Shown piece by piece: positions 33,155-42,203 of a DNA stretch of 64,000 nt. The notes beneath the pieces were generated by a model that had not been told where the DNA came from, ran no database searches, and was given only the letters and a program-made list of their open reading frames with translations. Every line of letters begins with the position of its first letter. The stretch's first letter is position 1. The translations under genes were made by a program, and so were the position numbers. Source of the DNA: VXPQ01 sp964608315 (GTDB lineage: Bacteria; Bacteroidota; Rhodothermia; Rhodothermales; VXPQ01); contig CAZSNF010000007.1 of assembly GCA_964608315.1 (NCBI GenBank), positions 75,835 to 139,834 on the forward strand. The letters are read 5' to 3'.

Positions 33155-33258
33155 TCTGTAATGCGGACATAATCAGCGTATCCTCAAAGTTGCTACATTC
33201 GCCCTAATGGCGGGTTCCCGTTTCATGGAGGGGAAGCGTCCTTGCCAGAACCTATTAA

Positions 33259-33512
33259 GGAAACTCTGATTAAATCTACTTTGATCAGCGCTTCACGTTC
33301 GTGCGTTCAGGACATTGTGCCGGCATCGTTGAAATCAGCGGTAAACGCTACGGATTTGGGGCATGGCGGACGTGAAGCGCCCTTCGGGAGGCTGCGAGAG
33401 ACGCTCTGGCTGTGTCATTCCTCATTATGTGGGACCTGCCACATTGCTTCGTCATTCCTTGCCAGAGCGCCTCTCGCAGCCTCTGAACTTTGCACATTTA
33501 ATCAGAGTTTCC
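33259..33512. mobile_element. MITE-B complete copy 4 (254 bp)
   Basis: Reverse orientation. The ends are GGAAACTCTGATTAAATC and TTTAATCAGAGTTTCC; both ends differ from copy 1 at matching positions, so pairing is kept. The flanks are the direct repeat TTAA (33255-33258, 33513-33516). The outer hairpin arms GCGAGAGACGCTCTGGC and GCCAGAGCGCCTCTCGC and the inner stem ATGTGG/CCACAT also pair with copy-specific sequence. Confidence 0.92.
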
Positions 33513-33571
33513 TTAAATCGGGCGCAGCTGCATGGCAGCGATCAATGCAGCCGGGGCGGTTTGTAAAGTGG

Positions 33572-33588
33572 TTTTAATCAGCGTATCC
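33572..33588. mobile_element. MITE-B right-end fragment (with a twin at 33171-33183)
   Basis: TTTTAATCAGCGTATCC followed by TCAAGAG. The nearly identical end AATCAGCGTATCC followed by TCAAAG occurs at 33171-33183. Both lie in the 449-bp gap between ydbS and the antiporter, either side of complete copy 4. No gene is supported in that gap. Confidence 0.6.
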
Positions 33589-33603
33589 TCAAGAGTCTCC
33601 TGA

Positions 33604-35001
33604 TCAGGGCGTGTCGTTCGACCGTGGCGACGGTGCGGCGTCCTCGCCGGGGGATTCCGGCGGTTCCGGGACAGCGGCGGGGGACTCCGACGGTTCTACG
33701 GGTTCCGCCCCGGGAGGGGAAGGCATGGGCGGCGTTATATTATTGTCTGCGGCGTCTTCCATGGAAGGTTCCGGAGCTGCTGTTTCTTCTGGCTCGAACG
33801 GGAGCTGGCGACGGAATAGGGAAACCCCGACCGTGAAGAGGAGAATGGTCGTCAGCACAGCGGCGAAGACCACGACCGGCAAGTCCTCCGCAGCGGTCAT
33901 CCCCTGCTGGGCAGGCAGGATGGCGAGGACGCCGGCGGCCATGCCCCGGGGAAGCAACACCGTAAGAAGTCCTTTTTCCGTTCGTCCGAGGCCTGTGCCC
34001 AGCATACCAATCAGGACGGCCGGAATCCGTGCCGCCACAAGCAGTACGCCCAGTCCGACGCCGAGCGCTACAAGGCCCCATGGCGGTCCCAGCATGGCGC
34101 CCATGAAGGTAAAAAAGAACGATTTTACGATAAACGTCAGTTGATCGTGCGTGTAGACCACATTTTTCCCCAGTCTGGCGCTGCGTACGAGTCCAAGGGT
34201 GTCGGACAGCTCCGATGCGTTTCCGACCAGTACGGCCACGATCAGGATGCCGAGCGCCGCGCTTCCCCCCATTGCGTCGAGCGCTACGTAGGTAATGAGC
34301 AGCATGCCGAGGAGCAGCGGATAGGCGTGTATGCTTTGTCGCATCCGCTTGAGCGTCAGCAACGCCAGCAGGCCCACCACGAGACCGCCGCCCAGTCCAA
34401 TGCCGAATGCGCGCAACAGGGTCGATACGGTTGCCGTCAATTCCGTGGCGCCAGTGACGGCTATTTGAATGGACGCCACCGCCACGACCACGCACAGCAC
34501 ATCGGTCAGGGCCGATTCCAGGCTCACGAGGTTCGACAGGGAGGACGGGAGTTTCAATTGGCGGATGGCCGGCATGATTACGATCGAACTCGATCCGCCC
34601 AGAATGGCGCCCAGCGTGATTCCGTGGAGCCATGACCAGCCGTCCGGAAGCCAGCCTGCTGCGGCGGCCAGCATGGAGATCAGGGCTACGGCGGCGCTGG
34701 ATATAACGAAGCTGACCAGGCCCAGGAAGGTGGCCCGGGGCGCGGCGCGCGATGCGTCGCCCACGCGAAGTTCGCTTCCTCCGTCGAACAGCACGATCAC
34801 CAGCGTGATAGCGCCGAAGTAGGGTGCGACGGCGCTGAGCGTCTCCCGATCCACGACCTGGAACGCCGGGCCGAGCAGAATGCCGACGCCAAGGAGCCAG
34901 ACCACATCCGGTACCCCGGTTCGTTCAAAGATCAGCTCGCCGATGACGCCGATCAGGAAGATGGCGGCGACGAGGAGCAGAAAGAGGGCAACGGTATCCA
35001 T
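33604..35001 (-). CDS. Cation:proton antiporter (CPA family, NhaP/KefB-like)
   Basis: Predicted inner-membrane cation/H+ exchanger of 465 residues with about 12 hydrophobic segments. Features include ERTGVPDVVWLLGVGILLGP, VIVLFDGGSELRVGD (the half-helix with acidic residue), LGGSSSIVIMPAI, the transport-site-like SLESALTDVLCVVVAV and LLTVLLPRGMAAGVLAILPA. After the last helix comes a cytoplasmic tail of about 75 residues rich in Pro, Glu and Ser, not typical of the core family. It lacks the TrkA-N regulatory domain of the second antiporter at 49186-51048. The ion cannot be read from sequence. Confidence 0.88.
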   Translation of the reverse strand: MDTVALFLLLVAAIFLIGVIGELIFERTGVPDVVWLLGVGILLGPAFQVVDRETLSAVAPYFGAITLVIVLFDGGSELRVGDASRAAPRATFLGLVSFVISSAAVALISMLAAAAGWLPDGWSWLHGITLGAILGGSSSIVIMPAIRQLKLPSSLSNLVSLESALTDVLCVVVAVASIQIAVTGATELTATVSTLLRAFGIGLGGGLVVGLLALLTLKRMRQSIHAYPLLLGMLLITYVALDAMGGSAALGILIVAVLVGNASELSDTLGLVRSARLGKNVVYTHDQLTFIVKSFFFTFMGAMLGPPWGLVALGVGLGVLLVAARIPAVLIGMLGTGLGRTEKGLLTVLLPRGMAAGVLAILPAQQGMTAAEDLPVVVFAAVLTTILLFTVGVSLFRRQLPFEPEETAAPEPSMEDAADNNITPPMPSPPGAEPVEPSESPAAVPEPPESPGEDAAPSPRSNDTP

Positions 35002-35148
35002 TTGCGTTTGGGGTTGCGGGAATATTCCTGGAGTAGCGTAATGGAGAAGAACAGAATGAGTTGCAAGATTCTTATTGAACCGTTATTATTTATCGTACCG
35101 GAGCGACCTGCGATTATTCGCCTGATCCGGGGTAGTGGTTCGCCTAAA

Positions 35149-35185
35149 GGATACTCTGAACTTTTCAGATTCAATCAGAATATCC
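35149..35185. mobile_element. MITE-B minimal derivative (37 bp)
   Basis: Only the two ends remain: GGATACTCTGA on the left and TCAGAATATCC on the right, around a short core. It is flanked by the direct repeat TAAA (35145-35148, 35186-35189), so even this remnant looks like a product of insertion or of internal deletion after insertion. Its last base forms part of the stop codon of the TfoX-like gene. The 35002-35148 stretch beside it holds no supported gene. Confidence 0.85.
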
Positions 35186-35532
35186 TAAACGTTATCGCTC
35201 CTGTCGTGTTTCTGCGCCTGCGGTCGGTCCGGGCGGTTTCCGGGGTCAGGTTTCCCGCTCCTGCGCCCCACTCTCACCCCCAACTGCCCATCGACGGCTT
35301 GTTTGAGCGCCGCCTTGCGTTCCGGGTGGATGGCGTTCCAGCGCCGGTCGGTCAACGCGCCTTCCAGGGCGTACAGCAACAGGGCGTTTACCTGCTTCGG
35401 TCGTTGATGCTTGAGGATATTCCAGGCCATGACCACGCCCATTTCCTGCAGATCGGCGTGCGTATGTACGCCGATGTCGCGCAGCCATGCGGCGCTCTTC
35501 GGGCCAATGTTTTTCAGATTTTCGACGTCCAT
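35185..35532 (-). CDS. TfoX C-terminal domain protein
   Basis: A 115-residue protein consisting of a TfoX C-terminal domain: MDVENLKNIGPKSAAWLRDI, GVHTHADLQEMGVVMAWNIL and VNALLLYALEGALTDRRWNA. The first part is a helix-hairpin-helix-like DNA- or protein-contact fold. The N-terminal TfoX domain found in competence regulators is absent. The tail after about residue 85 is basic and disordered. The stop codon TAG is formed at the junction of the target duplication and the 37-bp MITE-B derivative; without the insertion the frame would also have ended at this position. Confidence 0.85.
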   Translation of the reverse strand: MDVENLKNIGPKSAAWLRDIGVHTHADLQEMGVVMAWNILKHQRPKQVNALLLYALEGALTDRRWNAIHPERKAALKQAVDGQLGVRVGRRSGKPDPGNRPDRPQAQKHDRSDNV

Positions 35533-35607
35533 GGCGTCGGACGGAAGGCGTTCGAGGGGTAAACTACGCCATTCCGCGCAATGAAAACCATCTTCTTGAG
35601 CCCGTTG

Positions 35608-35651
35608 CCTAAATAATTTAGGTCAAAAAAATCAGACTTAAATAATTTAGG
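35608..35651. promoter_or_regulatory. Paired CTAAATAATTTAG palindromes, candidate operator
   Basis: The perfect palindrome CCTAAATAATTTAGG (35608-35622) is followed 29 bp later by CTTAAATAATTTAGG (35637-35651). They lie in an AT-rich stretch 130-175 bases upstream of the coiled-coil repeat gene and upstream of the divergent TfoX-like gene. The pair looks like a two-site operator for a dimeric regulator. No regulator gene is adjacent. Confidence 0.5.
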
Positions 35652-35780
35652 CTTTCTTGTTTTTCAACTGGATATTTGGATTTTTTTTGTTGCGTTCGCA
35701 CCCGCGAGATCGTATATTAGTCCGTGAAAACACCCGGAAGCGCCCTCTTGAGGCACGGCGACATAATAATTTGAAGCAAT

Positions 35781-36270
35781 ATGGACAAGGCAACGATTGA
35801 CGCGATTAAGGAAGCGTTAGAACCCGTTATGGCCCGCCTTGACGGGATTGATAGCCGCCTTGACGGGATTGATAGCCGCCTTGACGGGATTGATAGCCGC
35901 CTTGACGGGNNNNNNNNNNNNNNNNNNNNNNNNNNNNNNNNNNNNNNNNNNNNNNNNNNNNNNNNNNNNNNNNNNNNNNNNNNNNNNNNNNNNNNNNNNN
36001 NNNNNNNNNATTGATACTCGCCTTGACGGGGTGGAGACCCGTCTTGACGGGATTGATAGCCGTCTTGACGGGATCGATAGCCGTCTTGACGGGATCGAAA
36101 CCGAACAAAGGGCAATGCGGGACACCCTGAACAGAGTTGAAGCCCGTGCGAATCAGATGTGGGAAACCGAAGGATACTCGAACCTTCTCCACAGTGAAAA
36201 AGCCGAATCCGCGCTCAAGCCGTCCAGTATTACCCTTGTAAAGCGCAAAAACGAGCCGGACATTCCATAA
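35781..36270 (+). CDS. Coiled-coil protein with 7-residue tandem repeats, split by assembly gap
   Basis: Unknown function. The N-terminus is MDKATIDAIKEALEPVMARL, then LDGIDSR is repeated (21-bp DNA unit). After a run of 100 N come more repeats (IDTRLDGVETRLDGIDSRLD) and a unique tail with ETEQRAMRDTLNRVEARANQ. The heptad spacing predicts a long coiled coil. The frames before and after the N run differ by one, because 100 is not a multiple of three; if the repeats continue the true gap should be a length that restores the frame. The stop is at 36268-36270. Variable repeat number is likely. Confidence 0.65.
35910..36009. other. Assembly gap (100 N)
   Basis: Exactly 100 undetermined bases, the usual placeholder for a gap of unknown size. 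It lies inside the 21-bp tandem repeat, which is the probable reason the assembly broke. Confidence 0.99.
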
Positions 36271-36329
36271 TTAATACAGATTTCGAACGGCTCGCCCGCA
36301 CAGGAAGCACAGGGGGAGGAGGGCGCCCT

Positions 36330-38036
36330 CTATCCATTTGACTCCTGTGCCCGGGATGCCTCATGCCCCGTTTTTCCCTGCTGACGCCCCATGGCGCGGT
36401 CCTTGACGTCCGTCAGATATCGCCAGGCGGCGGCGCGGTCCTTCGGCACGTCTCCGGAAAACGCGACCTCCTTGATCGCGCCGATGGCGGCGTTTTCCGG
36501 GCCTTGCAGTTGCGCGATAAATTCCTCGAAAAGCGCGCCCCGCCGCAGCGCGTCGTCCTTGATCTCCATCATCAGCTGGAACGCGGCGTCGTGTTCGTTG
36601 GGAATCTCTCCTTCCAGAATCGCCTCCCGGATCGCTTCCTTGACGACCCCCACAGCCACGGATTCCCCGATGCCCAGCGTTTCCATGATCTCGCGTCCGT
36701 CCACGGGGGGGCGAAAATTACGAAGCCGATCCTTTTCCTCCACCCGCCGCATTTTCTCCTCGACGAGATCGAACGCAGCGAGATAGCGTCGCACGCGCTG
36801 CGGATTCTTCGACGTAATGTCCGCCCGAACCAGCGTCATCAAATCGTCGATATCGTCTCCGGCCTCGAAGAGGAGCCGCCGCACGGCGGCGTCGGTAACT
36901 TCGTTGTCCACCAGAGAAACGGGGCGGTGATGCAGCCGGATCAGTTTCTGCACGTATTTTACCGGCTCGCCGGAGGGAAGCCGCAACTTTTTGAAGACGC
37001 CGGGAATCATTCTCGCACCAATTTCCTCATGTCCATGGAAGGTCCATCCCGCGCCGCGCGACAGGCGTTTGGAGCGGGGCTTGCCGATATCGTGCAGCAA
37101 CGCCGCCCAGCGCAAATAGCAGGTTTCCTCGCCGTCCCGGTTCGCGGTCATCGCCGAGAGATTGTCGAGGACTTGCAGCGTATGAAAGAAATTGTCCTTG
37201 TGCCGATGGCCGTCCACGGTTTCGACGCCCTGCAGTGCGGCCAGCGGCGGCAGAATGCGTTTCAGCAAGCCCGTCTCGAAAAGAATCCGGAATCCCTCGG
37301 AGGGACAGGCGGCGCAGACGATCTTTTGCAGTTCGTCCGTAATGCGCTCCCGGCTCACGATAGCGATTCGCTCGGCCTTTCGCGTCATCGCGTTCAGCGC
37401 CTCCCCGTCGATCTGGAACTGTAGCCGGGTGGCGAATCGGGCTGCGCGAATCATGCGGAGCGGATCGTCCTCGAACGTAACGTCGGGGTCGAGCGGGGTG
37501 CGGAGCAGGCCCCTGCGCAAATCCGCCTGTCCGTCGAACGGATCCTCCAGCGCCCCGAAACGATCCGGATTGACGGCCGCCGCCATGGCGTTGATGGTGA
37601 AATCGCGACGACGCAAATCGTCTGTCAGCGAGCCGTCCTCAACGACCGGTTTTCTGGATTCGCGCCGGTAACTTTCTTTTCGCGCCCCTACGAATTCCAG
37701 CGAAAGCGTCTTGTCTCCCCCGGATTTTCCGCGGTTCCCGGGCCGGGGTACGCGAATGGCGGCGGTGCCGTAGGTTTTGTAGACATGCACGGTGCGCCCT
37801 CCAAGTTCTTTCGCAAGCGCTTTGGCCAGGCGAATGCCGCTGCCGGGTCCGACCGTTACGAAATCCAGTTCCGGGACCGTTCTCTTGAGAATAATATCTC
37901 GCACGGCGCCGCCTACCAGCCATACGTCGAGGCGTTCCTTGTCGGCCACACGTCCGATCGCGCGCAACAAAGAGCCGAAGGGGCCCGCGCGCAAGGCGTC
38001 GGGCAGGCTGGACGCTATGTTTTGTCGGGAATGCAA
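36330..38036 (-). CDS. cca: CCA-adding tRNA nucleotidyltransferase (class II, with HD domain)
   Basis: Adds or repairs the 3' CCA of tRNAs. The 568-residue product has the nucleotidyltransferase head VWLVGGAVRDIILKRTVPEL with the catalytic aspartates in ELDFVTVG, the strand RRRDFTINAMAAAVN, the neck motif DPLRMIRAARFATRLQFQID (nucleotide-selecting) and ERITDELQKI. An HD-type metal hydrolase domain follows (HRHKDNFFHTLQVLDNLSAM, LHDIGKPRSKRL, LHHRPVSL). The length suits a Cca/PcnB-type protein with HD and C-terminal extension; poly(A) polymerase activity cannot be ruled out from sequence. ATG 38036 is well placed at the family N-terminus. Confidence 0.9.
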   Translation of the reverse strand: MHSRQNIASSLPDALRAGPFGSLLRAIGRVADKERLDVWLVGGAVRDIILKRTVPELDFVTVGPGSGIRLAKALAKELGGRTVHVYKTYGTAAIRVPRPGNRGKSGGDKTLSLEFVGARKESYRRESRKPVVEDGSLTDDLRRRDFTINAMAAAVNPDRFGALEDPFDGQADLRRGLLRTPLDPDVTFEDDPLRMIRAARFATRLQFQIDGEALNAMTRKAERIAIVSRERITDELQKIVCAACPSEGFRILFETGLLKRILPPLAALQGVETVDGHRHKDNFFHTLQVLDNLSAMTANRDGEETCYLRWAALLHDIGKPRSKRLSRGAGWTFHGHEEIGARMIPGVFKKLRLPSGEPVKYVQKLIRLHHRPVSLVDNEVTDAAVRRLLFEAGDDIDDLMTLVRADITSKNPQRVRRYLAAFDLVEEKMRRVEEKDRLRNFRPPVDGREIMETLGIGESVAVGVVKEAIREAILEGEIPNEHDAAFQLMMEIKDDALRRGALFEEFIAQLQGPENAAIGAIKEVAFSGDVPKDRAAAWRYLTDVKDRAMGRQQGKTGHEASRAQESNG

Positions 38037-38228
38037 GAGGATGGTTCGCAGCGAAATACGGGCAACGAGGTTCGCCGTTCATGGACGTACGAGAAGGCCC
38101 GCCGGTTTCCCGCACATTGCCCTAACGACGCCGTCCCCGGTCAGCAGACAGGCGTTTTTTGGGGGAGACGGCCCATTCGTCGAACATGCGAGTGAACATA
38201 CGGCGTACTTGCAAGGTTAAGGAAGCGC

Positions 38229-38262
38229 TGGATATTCTGATCGAAACCGCTTCGCTCAGCGC
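38229..38262. mobile_element. MITE-B end fragment upstream of the ThuA/GSDH gene
   Basis: The stretch ggatattctgatcgaaaccg followed by cttcgctcagcgcc matches the diverged left end also seen at 25499-25531. It is 32 bases before the start codon of the next gene. Confidence 0.6.
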
Positions 38263-38293
38263 CCGCGCATTCGCCCTCTCCCTCCCCGCCGCG

Positions 38294-41200
38294 ATGAAAC
38301 AGGGTTTCTGGTCGTCTCTTTTCCTTTTGTCTGTCGTTTTATCCGGTCACGCGCCCTGGCCGGATGATCGCAGGGCCTTTGTGCAAGCGATTGCGCGGGA
38401 CGATCCGCACATCCTCGTTTTTTCCCGAACGCAAGGATTCAGGCATTCCAGCATTGCAGCGGGCGTCCGGGCGATTCGCAATCTGGGGCGCGAAAACCAT
38501 TTCGAGGTTACGGCCACGGAGAACCCCGCCCTGTTTTCCGATCAGCGCCTTGCGGCGTTCGACGCCGTCGTTTTCCTCAACACGACCGGTAATGTGCTGA
38601 ATAGATCGCAGCAGGCCGCCTTCGAAAAATATATTGCCGGGGGCGGCGGCTTCGTTGGCGTCCATTCGGCGGCGGACACGGAATATGGCTGGTCGTGGTA
38701 TGGCGGGCTCGTCGGCGCGTATTTCGCCAGTCATCCCCACATACAACAGGCTGATGTGCTGGTCCCGGACAGGCTCCATCCCTCGACGGAGTCTCTTCCG
38801 CAACGCTGGCGACGCGTGGACGAGTGGTACAACTACAGAAACAATCCCCGCGGCGAGGCGCATATTCTCGCCGTGCTCGACGAGAGCACGTACAGCGGCG
38901 GAACCCAGCCTGCCGATCATCCCATTTCCTGGTGCCATGAATACCAGGGCGGTCGGTCGTGGTATACCGGCATGGGACATACGGAAGGAACGTATTCGGA
39001 GCCCGAATTTCTCGAACACTTGCAAGGAGGCATTTCTTTCGCCATGGGGCAAGGCGGCGATTGCTCCGCTACGCAGGACGCCCGGTACGAACAAACCGTA
39101 CTGGACGAAAATCCGGCGAATCCCATAGAACTGGTTGTGACGCCCGACGGCGCGGTCCTTTACGTTGAGTTGTATGGAAACGTCAGGAAATACGATCCCG
39201 CTACGCAAACCACCTCTCTTGCGCTGAAGCTGGATGTTTTTCATGAATTCGAGGATGGACTTACCGGCATTGCGCTGGATCCGGCGTTCGCGTCCAATGG
39301 ATGGGTCTGGCTCTTCTACTCGCCCGCGGGGAATAAGGCGGTGCAGCACGTTTCCCGCTTCACTTTCGACGGCGATACGATAAATCCGCAGAGCGAACGG
39401 ATTCTTCTGAAGATTCCCGTGCAACGGGATCAGTGTTGCCATACGGGGGGATCTCTCGCCTTCGATCCCGACGGCAATCTTTTCATCGCGACCGGAGACA
39501 ACACGAACCCGTTTGCATCCGACGGCTATGCGCCTATCGACGAACAGACCGGACGATCGGCGTGGGACGCTCAGAAATCATCCGCCAACACGAACGATTT
39601 GCGCGGCAAGATACTCAGAATCAAACCGTTGCCCGACGGAACGTATGAGATTCCCGACGGCAATCTCTTTCCGGTCGGCGCGGACTCGACGCGTCCTGAA
39701 ATCTATGTCATGGGTTCCCGCAATCCGTTCCGTTTTTCGATCGATTCCGAAACGGGCTGGCTGTATTGGGGCGACATCGGGCCGGACGCTGGAGGAGACA
39801 GCCCGGCGCGGGGCCCCCGCGGCCACGACGAATGGAACCGGACCCGGGAAGCCGGCAATTTCGGTTGGCCGTATTGCATCGGCGATAACCGGCCGTACCG
39901 GGACTATGATTTTCGCACGCGCCGCAGCGGGAATGTCTTTGATTGCGCCGCTCCTGCGAACGATTCTCCGAACAATACCGGGCTCAGGAATCTGCCGCCC
40001 GCCCGGCCCGCGTGGATATGGTACCCCTATGGCGGGTCTTCCGATTTTCCTCAAGTCGACGGCCCCGGGGGGCGCGCGGCGATGGCGGGCCCGGTCTATC
40101 ATTTCGATCCCGCCCTGAGGTCGCCCGGCAAATTGCCCGAGTATTTCGACAAATCGCTTTTTATCTACGAATGGTCCAGAGACTGGATCAGGCAAATCGC
40201 GTTCGACGATAACGGGGAGATGCTCGCTATTCAGCCTTTCCTGCCCTCGTTCCGTTTCAATGCGCTGATCGACATGGAGGTGGGGCCAGATGGCGCGCTC
40301 TACCTGCTGGAATGGGGGAGCGACAAGTTCGGCCGGAACAACACGGACGCCCGCCTCTTGCGCATAGCCTTTACGCCGCTGAACAAGGCCCCTGTGGCTG
40401 TGGCGAGCGCGTCCCCGGACGCTGGCCCCCTTCCCCTGACCGTGCAGTTCGACGCCGGGGATTCGCACGACCCGGATTCGTCCGAAGAACTGGAGTACGC
40501 ATGGGACTTCACGAACGACGGTCAGGCCGATGCGACCGGCCCTGCGGCGACCTGGACGTTCACGCAGGCGGGCCTCTACAATGTACGTCTGACGGTGCGC
40601 GATCGGTCCGGCGGCGTCGACGTCGCCACTATTCCCGTTGTGGCGGGCAATTCGCGTCCGGTCGCGTCCATTATCGAACCGGCTAACGGTTCCTTTTTTG
40701 CATGGGGACAGTCCGTCTCGTATCTCGTTCGCGTGGAGGACGCCGAAGAAGGCGAAACGGGCGCCGGCGTCGATTGCGGGGAGGTGCGTACGCAGCCAGC
40801 CATTGGTCATGACGATCATAGCCATGCGGAGCGCATCTATTCCGGGTGTAGCGGAACATTTGCGTTAGCCCCGTCCCACGGGGCGGACGGATCCGACGTG
40901 TTCTATCTGGTCGAAACCACTTATACCGATCAGGGCGGAGACGCCAACGCTCCGCTCACGGGACAAACCGTTTCAATACTCCAGCCCCTGCACAAGGAGG
41001 CGGAGCATTTTCGGCTCTCGGACGGACTCGCCATTGAATCCGCGAACGATGCGCAAGGATTGCAGGCCGTATCCGGCATTACGGCGGGAGAATACCTTGT
41101 GCTCGACCCCGCGAATCTTGCCGATGTCGAGGCCCTGTCGTATCGGTTCAGCCCGACTGTCGCTGGAACCAGTATTTCGGTGCATGCAGATTCGCTCGAC

Positions 41201-41671
41201 GGCCCGCAAATCAGCGCCGTCGCCATTGCCGACGAGCATACGGGCAAGGGGTACGTCGATATACATGCTCCCCTTGTCGATCCCGGAGGGACCCATGCGC
41301 TTTATTTCGTGTTCGAAAACGATTCCCGCACGGCGTTGCTCGGAACCCTGAATTACGTGAACTTCCTGAGCGACAGGATCGTCTCTGCGTCCGTTGCGCC
41401 GCCGGAGGTCGAGAATCGCTTTTTCCCTCCATTTCCGAATCCCGCGAACGCCTCTGTGCAATTTCAATATGCGCTCCGGGAACCGCAGCATGTACGCATG
41501 GAGGTCTACACGGCCCTGGGCGCGCGCGTGGCGGTGCTCATTGATGAAATGCAACAGGGTGGAACGCATAGCCTGACCATGCAAACAGGTCATTTGGCCA
41601 GCGGGACCTACATCTGCCGCATCCGTATTGGTCGGGAGCGCCTTGCGCGCGGATTCGCGATTGCGCGATAA
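38294..41671 (+). CDS. T9SS-exported ThuA / sugar-dehydrogenase / PKD fusion protein
   Basis: Secreted multidomain protein of 1125 residues. After a signal peptide (MKQGFWSSLFLLSVVLSGHA) comes a ThuA-like domain (about 35-260: ILVFSRTQGFRHSSIAAGVR, GGGGFVGVHSAADTEYGW, GRSWYTGMGHTEGTYSEPEF). A glucose/sorbosone-dehydrogenase-like six-bladed propeller follows (about 275-700: FEDGLTGIALDPAFASNGWV, CCHTGGSLAFDPDGNLFIAT, YVMGSRNPFRFSID). Then come a PKD domain (VQFDAGDSHDPDSSEELEYA), a beta region and a C-terminal type A sorting domain (FFPPFPNPANASVQFQYALR, SGTYICRIRIG). It probably oxidises or processes sugars at the cell surface; quinone cofactor use is typical of such propellers. ATG 38294 gives the signal peptide. 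Confidence 0.9.
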   Translation: MKQGFWSSLFLLSVVLSGHAPWPDDRRAFVQAIARDDPHILVFSRTQGFRHSSIAAGVRAIRNLGRENHFEVTATENPALFSDQRLAAFDAVVFLNTTGNVLNRSQQAAFEKYIAGGGGFVGVHSAADTEYGWSWYGGLVGAYFASHPHIQQADVLVPDRLHPSTESLPQRWRRVDEWYNYRNNPRGEAHILAVLDESTYSGGTQPADHPISWCHEYQGGRSWYTGMGHTEGTYSEPEFLEHLQGGISFAMGQGGDCSATQDARYEQTVLDENPANPIELVVTPDGAVLYVELYGNVRKYDPATQTTSLALKLDVFHEFEDGLTGIALDPAFASNGWVWLFYSPAGNKAVQHVSRFTFDGDTINPQSERILLKIPVQRDQCCHTGGSLAFDPDGNLFIATGDNTNPFASDGYAPIDEQTGRSAWDAQKSSANTNDLRGKILRIKPLPDGTYEIPDGNLFPVGADSTRPEIYVMGSRNPFRFSIDSETGWLYWGDIGPDAGGDSPARGPRGHDEWNRTREAGNFGWPYCIGDNRPYRDYDFRTRRSGNVFDCAAPANDSPNNTGLRNLPPARPAWIWYPYGGSSDFPQVDGPGGRAAMAGPVYHFDPALRSPGKLPEYFDKSLFIYEWSRDWIRQIAFDDNGEMLAIQPFLPSFRFNALIDMEVGPDGALYLLEWGSDKFGRNNTDARLLRIAFTPLNKAPVAVASASPDAGPLPLTVQFDAGDSHDPDSSEELEYAWDFTNDGQADATGPAATWTFTQAGLYNVRLTVRDRSGGVDVATIPVVAGNSRPVASIIEPANGSFFAWGQSVSYLVRVEDAEEGETGAGVDCGEVRTQPAIGHDDHSHAERIYSGCSGTFALAPSHGADGSDVFYLVETTYTDQGGDANAPLTGQTVSILQPLHKEAEHFRLSDGLAIESANDAQGLQAVSGITAGEYLVLDPANLADVEALSYRFSPTVAGTSISVHADSLDGPQISAVAIADEHTGKGYVDIHAPLVDPGGTHALYFVFENDSRTALLGTLNYVNFLSDRIVSASVAPPEVENRFFPPFPNPANASVQFQYALREPQHVRMEVYTALGARVAVLIDEMQQGGTHSLTMQTGHLASGTYICRIRIGRERLARGFAIAR

Positions 41672-41702
41672 CGGGCGGGATATCGCCGCGAATCCGTACG
41701 GC

Positions 41703-42110
41703 TCAATCGTCCGGATTGGCGTCGCCCGGACGCACATCCCAGGTGAGCATGGATTCGATATCCGCGAAATCCTCCTCGTCTTCCGCGTCTACGAATCGAT
41801 AGTCCCCCATTTCGTCGCGTTTCGACAAAGGGATGCGGGACCACTTCGTGCCTTCGCGATCTGCAAAAGTGTCCGGATACGGATTGCGCACCCTGTAGGA
41901 GGGATGATAGGAGCGGTAGGTTTTTTCCGCTTCGTAGAGTGCGGCCCGGCGAGCGCCCGCCTCCGTGCGGCTCTCGCCTGTTACGCGAAACGACGAGATA
42001 GTGATGACCGCCCGAAAATAGGCGTCCTCTATCTCGGAATACTCCGGGCGCATGACCTCGAACTCCTCTGGATGAGGATATGCGCTGTGCTCAATGTTTT
42101 CCTGCAACAT
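41703..42110 (-). CDS. Hypothetical protein (135 aa, acidic C-terminus)
   Basis: I do not recognise this family. The 135-residue product has a strand-like core (YFRAVITISSFRVTGESRTE), a helix with AGARRAALYEAEKTYRSYHP and an acidic tail (VDAEDEEDFADIESMLTWDV). The composition and single clean frame suggest a real gene, convergent with the T9SS protein and 32 bases from its end. No signal peptide or membrane segment is seen. Confidence 0.6.
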   Translation of the reverse strand: MLQENIEHSAYPHPEEFEVMRPEYSEIEDAYFRAVITISSFRVTGESRTEAGARRAALYEAEKTYRSYHPSYRVRNPYPDTFADREGTKWSRIPLSKRDEMGDYRFVDAEDEEDFADIESMLTWDVRPGDANPDD

Positions 42111-42203
42111 ATTTTGTCCGCCGTCGATTTGGGTTTATATCGGGCAAGTTCGCCGTCGCGAAGACGCCCGCCGTATACGACGAAGCGCCCTTTTGGATTC
42201 ATT

